In this document: positions 28,903 to 36,519 of the stretch, one piece after another
How the letters are laid out: every line of letters starts with the position of its first letter
How positions within the stretch are numbered: the first letter of the stretch is position 1
NCBI RefSeq assembly: GCF_037154015.1
Contig: NZ_JBANRL010000001.1
Location: forward strand, 2,480,001-2,544,000
Direction of reading: 5' to 3'
Length of the DNA: 64,000 bases
From: Altererythrobacter aquiaggeris
GTDB lineage: Bacteria; Pseudomonadota; Alphaproteobacteria; Sphingomonadales; Sphingomonadaceae
Notes under the pieces: generated by a model
What the model was told of the DNA's origin: nothing
Databases searched by the model: none
Seen by the model: the letters and a program-made list of their open reading frames with translations, nothing else
Translations under genes and position numbers: made by a program

Positions 28903-29135
28903 GCAGTTAATCTTTCCCGCGCGATGGCGATTTCGGAAGGGCCGATGTTCAGCGCTGTGGCTGCTGCGACAAGGTCCGGCTCGTGACTGCACAGAAAATC
29001 CAGCACAGCCAGTTGGACCGATGTTTCAGCCAGGCTGTCGCGCAAGATTTCGGGAGTCAGCCCGGTCAGGGCAAGAAGGCGCTGGGCGCGGTCATCGTCT
29101 GCCAGTACCCAGCCCAGCACCGACAGAGCGAGCAC
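28899..29135 (-). CDS. DUF3572 family protein
   Basis: 78-residue alpha-helical protein of the DUF3572 family, function unknown. Typical segments are ALSVLGWVLADDDRAQRLLALTGL and VLDFLCSHEPDLVAAA. The GTG at 29135 is the only ordinary start I can place, but family members begin some residues earlier, so the N-terminus is uncertain. It opens the operon and is divergent from divK. Confidence 0.78.
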   Translation of the reverse strand: MLALSVLGWVLADDDRAQRLLALTGLTPEILRDSLAETSVQLAVLDFLCSHEPDLVAAATALNIGPSEIAIARERLTA

Positions 29136-29212
29136 GTGCGGATCGTTGGTAGCGGGGGAAGGTTTACCCTGGTGAATTGTCAGCGTCCCGTGTCGGCCAT
29201 AAAGAGCTGGCC

Positions 29213-29596
29213 ATGGCGAAGAGAATACTTGTTGTCGAGGATAACGACCTTAACCGCAAATTGTTCACCGATGTTTTGCGTGCGAACGGGATGGAGGTGG
29301 AGCCGGTAGGCGATGGCAATGCCGTAATCACCGCCGCACGGAGTTTTGCACCCGACCTTGTTATCATGGATATCCAGCTTCCCGAGATATCCGGTCTTGA
29401 CCTTATCCTCGCTATCAAAAGCGATGCGTCGCTTCGATCAATCCCGATATTGGCTGTCACAGCCTATGCCGGAAAGGGCGACGAGGACCGCATTCGCGAT
29501 GCCGGCGCGGAAGGATATCTGGCGAAGCCGGTGAGTATCGGGCCGTTCATGCAAGCGGTCAAAGCGCTGCTTCCTGCGCCGGTGCCGGAAGAATAG
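29213..29596 (+). CDS. divK: Single-domain response regulator DivK
   Basis: 127-residue receiver-only regulator that acts in the phosphorelay feeding CtrA (DivK-DivL-CckA in Caulobacter). It has ED at residues 9-10, phospho-acceptor Asp53 (LVIMDIQLPE), Thr in AVTAYAGKG and Lys in YLAKPV; no output domain. The ATG at 29213 gives MAKRILVVEDND, the standard start. No pleD follows, unlike Caulobacter. Confidence 0.92.
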   Translation: MAKRILVVEDNDLNRKLFTDVLRANGMEVEPVGDGNAVITAARSFAPDLVIMDIQLPEISGLDLILAIKSDASLRSIPILAVTAYAGKGDEDRIRDAGAEGYLAKPVSIGPFMQAVKALLPAPVPEE

Positions 29597-29671
29597 TTAC
29601 GGCCCGTTCGCTTGACATTCATCTTCACTGGCCGCTTTTGCGCCGTAAATCATAATTAGGAGCCGCCCATC

Positions 29672-29914
29672 ATGGACAGAGCCGAAGTTGACGCCACCAT
29701 CCGCGAATTAATCGCACCCTTCAACAAGAAGGAAATCGACATTAGTGACGGCACGACATTTGCCGGCGATCTGGAATTTGACAGCCTGACGGTCATGGAC
29801 TTCGTTGCGGCGATCGAGGACGAGTTCGATATCATCATCAGTATGAACCAGCAGGCGGAAATCGAAAAATACAGCCAGCTGGTTGATGCCGTTTGCAATT
29901 CGAAGGACGATTGA
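29672..29914 (+). CDS. Acyl carrier protein dedicated to sphingolipid synthesis
   Basis: 80-residue acyl carrier protein. The phosphopantetheine site is Ser38 in DLEFDSLTVMDF, with flanking acidic helices. It sits seven bases ahead of the serine palmitoyltransferase gene and is distinct from a housekeeping AcpP in sequence (FDIIISMNQQAEI after helix II). In Sphingomonas and Caulobacter such an ACP works with SPT; acyl delivery is inferred from that. ATG follows AGGAG. Confidence 0.9.
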   Translation: MDRAEVDATIRELIAPFNKKEIDISDGTTFAGDLEFDSLTVMDFVAAIEDEFDIIISMNQQAEIEKYSQLVDAVCNSKDD

Positions 29915-29921
29915 GCGTAAT

Positions 29922-31172
29922 ATGAGCGAAGGTATCGGCCAGCCAGACCAGCCGCAGGAACTTGACGGGGGGACACCCGATCTGTTCAGCAAATTCGATC
30001 CGCTAATCGAACAGCGCAGGGCCTTGCTGGAAGGCGGCCTGACCGATCCTTTCAGTCTGGTGATGGAGCAGGTGCTTTCTCCAACGCGCGCGATCTGTAA
30101 TGGCCGCGACACGATTTTGCTGGGCACCTACAATTACATGGGCATGACCTTTGACCCCGATGTCGTTGCGGCGGGAAAGCAGGCGCTGGCCGATTTCGGC
30201 ACCGGAACCACCGGCAGCCGCGTGCTGAACGGGACGTATCAGGGACATAAAGAGTGCGAGGATGCGCTGCGGGAATTTTACGGGATGGACCATGCGATGG
30301 TCTTTTCCACCGGCTATCAGGCCAACCTCGGCATTATCAGTACCATCGCGGGCAAGGGCGATTATGTCGTTCTGGATATCGATAGCCATGCCAGCATCTG
30401 GGATGGCTGCGCGATGGGCAACGCCGAGATCGTTCCCTTCAAGCATAACGATATCGAAGCGATGGAAAAGCGCCTGAAACGCATTCCCGAAGGCGCGGGC
30501 AAGCTGGTTGTGATCGAAGGTGTCTATTCGATGCTGGGCGATGTCGCGCCGCTGAAGGAAATGGTCCGCATCGCCAAGGAAAACGGCGCGATGGTGCTGG
30601 TCGATGAAGCGCATTCGATGGGCTTCATCGGTGAAAACGGCCGCGGCGTTGCGGAAGCTGTCGGCGTAATGGACGATGTCGATTTCATCATCGGCACTTT
30701 TTCCAAAAGCGTCGGAACGGTCGGCGGTTTCTGCGTTTCCAACCACCCCAAGTTTGAAATCATGCGGCTGGTTTGCCGGCCCTATGTGTTTACCGCGAGC
30801 CTGCCGCCAAGCGTTGTTGCCACTGCCGCCACCAGTATTCGCAAATTGATGCAAGGGTCCAACAAGCGCGCGCATTTGTGGGAAAACTCGCGCAACCTGC
30901 ATCAGGGTTTGCGCGATCTGGGTTTCCAATTGGGAACTGCGGAAGCGCAAAGCGCGATCATTGCAGTTATTATGCCCGACCTCGAAAAGGGTGCTGCCAT
31001 GTGGGAGGCGCTGCTGAATGAAGGGCTTTATGTAAATCTGGCACGTCCGCCTGCCACACCGGCGAACATGACCTTGCTGCGCTGTTCGCTGTGCGCGGAA
31101 CACACAGAAGAAGAAGTGCGGACCATCCTGGGTATGTTCGAACGGGCAGGCAAGGCGATCGGCATTATCTGA
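29922..31172 (+). CDS. spt: Serine palmitoyltransferase
   Basis: First step of sphingolipid synthesis: condenses L-serine with an acyl thioester to a 3-keto-sphinganine. The 416-residue PLP enzyme of the alpha-oxoamine synthase family is close in length to the soluble Sphingomonas enzyme. It shows YNYMGMTFDP, GTGTTGSRVLNGTY, VDEAHSMGFIG and the cofactor lysine in GTFSKSVGTVGG. The ATG at 29922 lies just after the ACP stop; a start at 29883 would overlap the ACP gene. Confidence 0.95.
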   Translation: MSEGIGQPDQPQELDGGTPDLFSKFDPLIEQRRALLEGGLTDPFSLVMEQVLSPTRAICNGRDTILLGTYNYMGMTFDPDVVAAGKQALADFGTGTTGSRVLNGTYQGHKECEDALREFYGMDHAMVFSTGYQANLGIISTIAGKGDYVVLDIDSHASIWDGCAMGNAEIVPFKHNDIEAMEKRLKRIPEGAGKLVVIEGVYSMLGDVAPLKEMVRIAKENGAMVLVDEAHSMGFIGENGRGVAEAVGVMDDVDFIIGTFSKSVGTVGGFCVSNHPKFEIMRLVCRPYVFTASLPPSVVATAATSIRKLMQGSNKRAHLWENSRNLHQGLRDLGFQLGTAEAQSAIIAVIMPDLEKGAAMWEALLNEGLYVNLARPPATPANMTLLRCSLCAEHTEEEVRTILGMFERAGKAIGII

Positions 31173-31463
31173 CGCGGATAGCAGGCCGCGCGCCACGGGC
31201 GACGGATGTGAAGCCGGCAGCGATAGCGATCGGCGATGTGTAAAATTGTGGGTCTGTGTTCTTGTTTAGTATGGGGCGCAACAATGGCCGGCAACATGCG
31301 AACGCAGCGGCCAACCTGGTCTGACCGCGCTCGCATCATGGAAACCCCGGCAGTGGGACAACGCCGATTTCAATCCAGCGGTTTGCGGTCAGACAGATTA
31401 TCGCATCCGGTTTGCAGGAACATACGCACCTCTGCCCCGTCTTTCCTGTGAAGGAGAATGATG
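31173..31463 (+). other. Intergenic region before the OsmC gene
   Basis: 291 bases. No supported gene or terminator was seen; short open frames here lack ribosome sites and family features. The only clear signal is the AAGGAG ribosome site at 31451-31456 ahead of osmC. Confidence 0.5.
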
Positions 31464-31892
31464 ATGACTACCAACACCGGCAGCGCAAAATATGAAGGCC
31501 TTGGTAAAGACGGCAAAGGCCATGTTTCGACCGGGTCAGGCGCGCTCGACGATCAGCCGTATGGTTTCCAGACCCGTTTCGAAGATGAGCCCGGTACCAA
31601 TCCCGAAGAACTGATCGCAGCAGCCCACGCAAGCTGCTTCACCATGGCGCTCAGCTTCGCCCTTGCGAAGGCTGGCCACGAGCAGGGTTCGCTTCATACC
31701 GATGCCAAGGTCACGCTGGAAAAGGACGGTGACGGTTTCACGGTCACCCGTTCCGATCTGACGGTCACGGGCAAAGTGGATGCCATCGAAGAATCGCAAT
31801 TCCGCGAACTGGCGAACGGCGCAAAGACCGATTGCCCGATTTCCAAATTGTTGACCTGCGATATTTCACTCGACGTGAAGTTTGACGCCTAG
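31464..31892 (+). CDS. osmC: OsmC family peroxiredoxin-like protein
   Basis: 142-residue thiol peroxidase of the OsmC type, which reduces organic hydroperoxides. The two reactive cysteines lie in AAHASCFTMALS and TDCPISKLL. Three ATG codons run in series (31458, 31461, 31464); the third has seven-base spacing from AAGGAG and gives MTTNTGSAKYEG. Confidence 0.9.
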   Translation: MTTNTGSAKYEGLGKDGKGHVSTGSGALDDQPYGFQTRFEDEPGTNPEELIAAAHASCFTMALSFALAKAGHEQGSLHTDAKVTLEKDGDGFTVTRSDLTVTGKVDAIEESQFRELANGAKTDCPISKLLTCDISLDVKFDA

Positions 31893-31937
31893 ATCACTCC
31901 GGGCCGGATAGCGAACCTGTCCGGCCCGGCCGATCGT

Positions 31938-32579
31938 TTACCGCGGTAATTCCTGCGCCGCTTGCGCTGCGCATCCGCTCACCCCCTTGTCCTCGCCGCC
32001 GCCAAACATCGTGACAGCCAGAATGCCGCCCACGATCAGCACCGCGAAGAAAGTTGTCAGCAAGCCAAGATATTTATCGATTATGCGTTTGATCGGCGCA
32101 CCGAAAACGCGGAACAGGATGCCCACCGTGAGGAAGATGATCGAGCGGCCGACGATGCTGGCGACGATAAACGTCACCAGATTCATCTCGATAAATCCCG
32201 CTGTGATGGTCAGCAATTTGAAGGGAACCGGGGTCATCGCCGCAAAGATTACCGCCTCCGCGCCATACTCGCGTAAAGTGCAGGCAGCGACGGGGAAACT
32301 GTCGGACAGACCCAGCGCGGCGAGCAATTGTTCGCCAACCGCATCATAAAGTCCCCAGCCGATCGCATAACCGAGCAAGGCACCCGCGACCGAGGCCGCA
32401 ACCGCGATGATGGAAAACCGGATCGCCTTTTTCGGTTCGGCCAGACACATCAGACCAAGCAGCGGATGCGGCGGGATCGGGAAAAAGCTCGATTCAATGA
32501 AACAGAAAAATGCCAGCCACCACTCGGCGTGGGGATGTGAGGCTTTTTCGAGAGTCCAATTATATAAACTGCGCAGCAA
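31938..32579 (-). CDS. YqaA/DedA-type membrane protein (VTT domain)
   Basis: 213-residue inner-membrane protein of the YqaA branch of the SNARE-associated/VTT family, related to lipid scramblase-like DedA proteins; function in bacteria is only partly known. It has FIESSFFPIPPHPLLGLMCL (re-entrant motif), a Gly-rich GALLGYAIGWGLYDAVG, and MTPVPFKLLTITAGF. TTG at 32579 is preceded by CAGGAGG at five-base spacing and gives the family's usual LRSLYNW start. It is divergent from the gene transfer agent cluster. Confidence 0.86.
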   Translation of the reverse strand: MLRSLYNWTLEKASHPHAEWWLAFFCFIESSFFPIPPHPLLGLMCLAEPKKAIRFSIIAVAASVAGALLGYAIGWGLYDAVGEQLLAALGLSDSFPVAACTLREYGAEAVIFAAMTPVPFKLLTITAGFIEMNLVTFIVASIVGRSIIFLTVGILFRVFGAPIKRIIDKYLGLLTTFFAVLIVGGILAVTMFGGGEDKGVSGCAAQAAQELPR

Positions 32580-32733
32580 GCCAGCCTCCTGTAACGCCGC
32601 GCCCTTTAAGCGAGCGGGTGCCGGGCAGCAAGCGAATTGGCAGGGCGCCTGCGCCATTCTGGTTTCCGGTATGCGCCCGCACAATCTGACGGCACACAGC
32701 AATGGCTTGAGAACCACAGCGCATCACATTGAA

Positions 32734-32739
32734 TTAACC
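32734..32739 (+). promoter_or_regulatory. TTAACC half-site upstream of the GTA promoter
   Basis: CtrA half-site-like TTAACC ending 17 bases before the -35 box. CtrA control of GTA genes is established in Rhodobacter; direct binding here is only a possibility, since no second half-site with 7-base spacing is present. Confidence 0.25.
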
Positions 32740-32756
32740 TATCTGGCACTTTTTTG

Positions 32757-32785
32757 TTGACATTGTCACGCTCGTTGGTTAGAGA
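32757..32785 (+). promoter_or_regulatory. Predicted sigma-70-type promoter of the gene transfer agent cluster
   Basis: TTGACA at 32757-32762 is a perfect -35 box; 17 bases later lies TAGAGA (32780-32785), matching TATAAT at four of six positions. The expected transcript start is near 32792, about 110 bases ahead of the first cluster gene. Confidence 0.5.
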
Positions 32786-32813
32786 AACGGAACATCGCAA
32801 TAAACCGATTCGA

Positions 32814-32848
32814 AAAGGGCGGCGCCGGATTTTCCGGGGTCGCCCTTT
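32814..32848 (+). promoter_or_regulatory. Leader hairpin in the GTA 5' untranslated region
   Basis: Outer 8-bp stem AAAGGGCG/CGCCCTTT and inner 5-bp stem CCGGA/TCCGG with a three-base loop, separated by a small internal loop. No T-run follows, so it is not a standard terminator for an upstream gene (none points this way). It could be a regulatory or stabilising leader element. Confidence 0.45.
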
Positions 32849-32902
32849 GCTGTCCGCGCTCTGCAGGTGTGCGGCGGGGTTCAAGCCGGAGTGACCAGTA
32901 AC

Positions 32903-33514
32903 ATGAAACCAAAAACGGACCGGAACGGTTTGTGGACTGCCGATTTCCTTACTGCAATTCGAAATGGAGACACCCCGACCAAGGCAGCGGCGTGGCTGGG
33001 TTTGTCCCGCTCGACCGCCTATGCACGGCGCGACAAGGATGCCGCATTTGCGCTGGCGTGGGATGCCGCCAAATGTGCAGACACAGCCGCGGGCGGACAT
33101 CAGCAAACCCGCAAGCCGGGCGGCCCGTGGAAGCGCCAGTTTCTGGAATTTCTGGCCGAAACGTCCAACGTCTCGGCCTCTGCATTGCGCGCCAAGGTAA
33201 AACTGCACCGTGCATACCAGACACGGCGCAGCGATCCCGAATTTGCGGCGCTATGGCGAAAGGCCTTGTTCGAAGGGTACGAACATCTGGAAATGGAAGT
33301 CCTGGCCTATTTGCGGGGCAATCTGCCTGATCGCAAAATCGACGTACCCAATGCCATTCGCCAATTGGCGGCGCATCGCAAGACGGTGGCCGAAATTCGC
33401 GCATTCGAAGATGACGAGAATGAACAGGACGTGCTTGATTCCATCGACAAGGTCATTGATGAGATGAAAGCCGAATGGGCCGCATCCGAGCAGGCGAAAA
33501 ACCAAAATGGTTAG
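32903..33514 (+). CDS. GTA small terminase-like protein (gp1 position)
   Basis: 203-residue protein at the position of RcGTA orfg1, the small terminase that helps load DNA into heads. The N-terminal half has an HTH-like element (TPTKAAAWLGLSRSTAYARRD) consistent with DNA binding; a helical, acidic C-terminus (EDVLDSIDKVIDEMKAEW type) may contact the large subunit. gp1 is poorly conserved among GTAs, so this rests on position and the HTH. ATG at 32903 (MKPKTDRNG). It overlaps the large terminase gene by eight bases. Confidence 0.75.
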   Translation: MKPKTDRNGLWTADFLTAIRNGDTPTKAAAWLGLSRSTAYARRDKDAAFALAWDAAKCADTAAGGHQQTRKPGGPWKRQFLEFLAETSNVSASALRAKVKLHRAYQTRRSDPEFAALWRKALFEGYEHLEMEVLAYLRGNLPDRKIDVPNAIRQLAAHRKTVAEIRAFEDDENEQDVLDSIDKVIDEMKAEWAASEQAKNQNG

Positions 33515-34850
33515 TTTGCCAAGCGAAAGACGCGCGGCAATCGGCATGGCTGAATCAAAAAGGGAACTGGATTTCCTCAACCGGCTCAACAAACGCCAGA
33601 TGGCGTCTGCGCGGCGCAACTGGCGGACGCAGGCGCATGACGGCCAGATTGCGCCATTGGGCAACTGGTCCACCTGGCTGCTGATGGCGGGGCGCGGTTT
33701 TGGTAAAACCCGCGCCGGGTCCGAATGGCTTAGTGCGCTCGCCCAGCGGAACCCTTCGGCGCGGATTGCGCTGGTTGCAGCATCGCTTGGCGAAGCCCGC
33801 GCAGTGATGGTGGAAGGCGATAGCGGGGTGTTGGCGGTGGCTCCGCCGCGCTGGCGCCCCGTGTTCGAACCATCCCGCCGGTTGCTGCGCTGGCCCAATG
33901 GGGCGCAAGCCAGCCTGTTTTCGGCAGCCGAGCCTGAAAGTTTGCGCGGGCCGCAGCACAGCCATGCATGGTGCGACGAGCTGGCTAAATGGGAACGGTC
34001 GGGCGACCGGGCGGAAAAAACGTGGGACAATCTGCAGCTCGGGATGCGGCTGGGTGCAAGGCCGCAAACCCTGGTTACGACAACGCCGCGCAGTGTGCCG
34101 CTGGTGCGGCGTCTGAAAGCTGACCCGTCGGTGACTGTGACGGGAGGCAGGACCAGCGAAAATGCGGACAACCTATCGCCCGAATTCATGCGCGCGATGC
34201 ACCGGCAGTTTGGTGACACGGCGCTGGGCAGGCAGGAACTGGATGGCGAATTGCTGGAGGATGCCGAAGGCGCACTATGGAGCCGTGCGCTGGTCGAACA
34301 ATGCCGCTGCGGCCCCGGCAGAGATATCGCCGCCGACCCGTTTTCCCGCATCGTGATCGGTGTCGATCCTCCTGCCAGCGCGCACGGCGATGCGTGCGGA
34401 ATTATCGTGGTCGGCCAGACGGAAGACGGTCACGGCGTCGTTCTGGCTGATTGCTCGGTTGAAAAAGCCAGCCCCGAACGCTGGGCGCGGGCGGTCGCAG
34501 GGGCAGCACAGGTATGGTGCGCCGACCGGATCGTGGCCGAAGCAAATCAGGGCGGTGCAATGGTGGGCAGCGTGTTGCGCGCGGCCAATATCGCGCTGCC
34601 GGTCAAACTGGTGCACGCCAGCCGGGGCAAATCCGCGCGCGCAGAACCGGTCGCCGCCTTATACGAAGCCGGACGGGTCAGCCATGCCGGCCTGTTCGCA
34701 AAACTGGAAGACGAAATGTGCGGTTTGATGGCCGGGGGAACCTATGATGGCCCCGGTCGCAGCCCGGACCGGGCCGATGCGCTCGTCTGGGCGCTAAGTG
34801 AAATGATGCTCGGCCAGCAGCGCCAGCCGCGTGTCCATACCGACCTTTAG
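33507..34850 (+). CDS. GTA large terminase
   Basis: Packaging motor of the gene transfer agent. The 447-residue protein has an ATPase domain with Walker A LMAGRGFGKTRAG (about residue 52), Walker B in the HAWCDELAKW segment, and a C-terminal RNase H-type nuclease with catalytic acidic residues in IVIGVDPPAS and SPDRADALVWALSE. RcGTA-type terminases package host DNA in headfuls without site preference; that behaviour is inferred from homology. Confidence 0.93.
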   Translation: MVSLPSERRAAIGMAESKRELDFLNRLNKRQMASARRNWRTQAHDGQIAPLGNWSTWLLMAGRGFGKTRAGSEWLSALAQRNPSARIALVAASLGEARAVMVEGDSGVLAVAPPRWRPVFEPSRRLLRWPNGAQASLFSAAEPESLRGPQHSHAWCDELAKWERSGDRAEKTWDNLQLGMRLGARPQTLVTTTPRSVPLVRRLKADPSVTVTGGRTSENADNLSPEFMRAMHRQFGDTALGRQELDGELLEDAEGALWSRALVEQCRCGPGRDIAADPFSRIVIGVDPPASAHGDACGIIVVGQTEDGHGVVLADCSVEKASPERWARAVAGAAQVWCADRIVAEANQGGAMVGSVLRAANIALPVKLVHASRGKSARAEPVAALYEAGRVSHAGLFAKLEDEMCGLMAGGTYDGPGRSPDRADALVWALSEMMLGQQRQPRVHTDL

Positions 34851-34864
34851 ACCAAGGATAATCC

Positions 34865-36022
34865 ATGTCATTTATCGATAGTCTGGCTTCCGCCTTCAAG
34901 GGCGGCGGCGCAAATCGTGTGCCTTTGGCGCGCGGATATATTTCGCCCTGGGCAGCCGCCTTCGATAGCCGTCCGGCACGCGGCCCATTTGATTATAGCC
35001 GCGCTGTTCGCGAGGGGTTTGTCGCCAATCCGGTTGCCCAGCGGGCCGTACGGATCGTGGCCGAAGGGGTCGGCAGTGCGCCGCTGGAAACGGGCGACAA
35101 AAATCTGGCCAGCCTCGTCAGCGCCACCAGCGCGGGGCAGTCACTGGTCGAAACTCTCGCCGCGCAATTGCTGCTTCACGGAAATGGCTATGTCCAGATC
35201 ATGAAGGACGGCGCGGGGATGCCCACCGAACTGTTTGCGCTGCGGCCCGAACGCATCACAATCGTACCGGGCGCTGATGGCTGGCCCGCCGCCTATGCCT
35301 ACAAGCTGGCCGATCGGACGCTGAACTTGCCGCTGGATGACGAAGCGGGCTGGCCCAATGTGATCCATTTGAAGGCATTCCATCCGGCCGACGACCATTA
35401 TGGTGCCAGCAGTCTGGCTGCAGCAGAACAAGCGGTGGCGATCCATAATTCCGCTTCAGAATGGAACCGCGCCTTGCTGGAAAATGCCGCGCGGCCTTCG
35501 GGCGCGCTGGTTCACGATGCGGGCGATACTGGCGGGCTGACCGCCGACCAGTTCGAGCGTCTGCGTAACGAGTTGGCGCAGGCGTTCAGCGGACAGGGTA
35601 ATGCCGGGCGGCCCATGCTGCTGGAGGGTGGACTGACGTGGCAAAGCCTGTCGATGAGCCCGGCAGATATGGACTTTGCCACGCTCAAGGCCGCGGCTGC
35701 CCGCGATATCGCGCTCGCCTTTGGAGTGCCGCCGATGTTGCTGGGTCTTCCCGGAGACAACACTTACGCCAATTACCGCGAGGCGAACCGCGCACTCTGG
35801 CGCCTGACACTGCTGCCGCTTGCGACCAAGATCCTTTCGGGATTGCAGGAAGGTCTGGCCCCGTGGTTTCCGGGCGGCAGGCTGGCGATAGATCTCGATA
35901 AGATACCGGCCTTGTCCGAAGACCGAGAGAGATTGTGGAGCCAGGTTTCGGGCGCCGATTTCCTGAGCGATGCCGAAAAGCGCGCGATGCTGGGACTGGA
36001 CACCGGCGGAGCGCGCCCATGA
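34865..36022 (+). CDS. GTA portal protein (HK97 family)
   Basis: 385-residue HK97-type portal forming the dodecameric vertex through which DNA enters. Typical features are ARGYISPWAAAFDSRPARGPFDYSR near the N-terminus region, NPVAQRAVRIVAEGV, the LLLHGNGYVQI strand, and DNTYANYREANRALWRLTLLPL in the clip/crown region. Its stop overlaps the start of the protease gene (ATGA), leaving no room for the small orfg3.5 found in RcGTA. Confidence 0.93.
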   Translation: MSFIDSLASAFKGGGANRVPLARGYISPWAAAFDSRPARGPFDYSRAVREGFVANPVAQRAVRIVAEGVGSAPLETGDKNLASLVSATSAGQSLVETLAAQLLLHGNGYVQIMKDGAGMPTELFALRPERITIVPGADGWPAAYAYKLADRTLNLPLDDEAGWPNVIHLKAFHPADDHYGASSLAAAEQAVAIHNSASEWNRALLENAARPSGALVHDAGDTGGLTADQFERLRNELAQAFSGQGNAGRPMLLEGGLTWQSLSMSPADMDFATLKAAAARDIALAFGVPPMLLGLPGDNTYANYREANRALWRLTLLPLATKILSGLQEGLAPWFPGGRLAIDLDKIPALSEDRERLWSQVSGADFLSDAEKRAMLGLDTGGARP

Positions 36023-36420
36023 CCCGGCCACTGCATTTTGCAGGTTACGCTGCCCTGTTCGGCCGCGCCGATGGTTCGCGCGACACAATCCGGCCCGGCG
36101 CCTTCGAGCGATCGATAAGCGAGCGCCGCAGCCAGTTGCCGCTTTACTGGCAGCACAGGCCCGACCAGCAAATCGGCCGCGTCTTGGAAATTTCGGAGGA
36201 CGCAAAAGGCCTCAGGATTATTGCCGCGATCGACAACCCGGAAGGGTTGGCGGGCAAGTTACTGGCCCGCCGCGAAGTGGACGGATTGAGCTTCGGCTAC
36301 CGCGCGCGGCGGTTTCATCACACCATTGCGGGCCGCGTGCTCGAAGATATCGATCTGCACGAGATCAGCCTGGTTACCCATCCCCTCCAGCACGGCGCGA
36401 GAGTCCATCTGATCAGCTGA
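36019..36420 (+). CDS. GTA prohead protease
   Basis: 133-residue HK97-type prohead protease (S78-like). It begins MTRPLHFAGYAALFG, has the GAFERSI and LYWQHRPDQQIGRV segments with the catalytic His, and ends with the strand EDIDLHEISLVTHPLQHGARV, where the Ser/Thr of ISLVTHP lies at the active site. It would trim the capsid protein made by the next gene. A 99-base gap follows before the capsid gene. Confidence 0.92.
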   Translation: MTRPLHFAGYAALFGRADGSRDTIRPGAFERSISERRSQLPLYWQHRPDQQIGRVLEISEDAKGLRIIAAIDNPEGLAGKLLARREVDGLSFGYRARRFHHTIAGRVLEDIDLHEISLVTHPLQHGARVHLIS

Positions 36421-36519
36421 CCCGCCGGCTCCTGCAGGTTTCGCTTTGGCGGCCATTTCCGGCGGCCATTCTTGTCCTTCTCACCACCACCCAAGCCCCA
36501 CGACGAAAGGTACTAATTC

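Larger units (their letters stand above)
32580..32902. other. Divergent control region between yqaA and the gene transfer agent cluster
   Basis: 323 bases without a supported gene. Plus-strand signals, in order: TTAACC at 32734, a sigma-70-type promoter at 32757-32785, and a two-part hairpin at 32814-32848 that would lie in the 5' leader of the cluster mRNA. Confidence 0.6.

Noticed and set aside
31236-31451. Short plus-strand frame before osmC
   Set aside because: No ribosome site, no recognisable domain, and it overlaps another equally weak frame on the other strand.
32744-32760. TGGCAC followed by TTG, like a sigma-54 promoter, ahead of the GTA
   Set aside because: The -12 GC is missing at the required spacing (TT instead of GC); the overlapping TTGACA-N17-TAGAGA fits much better.
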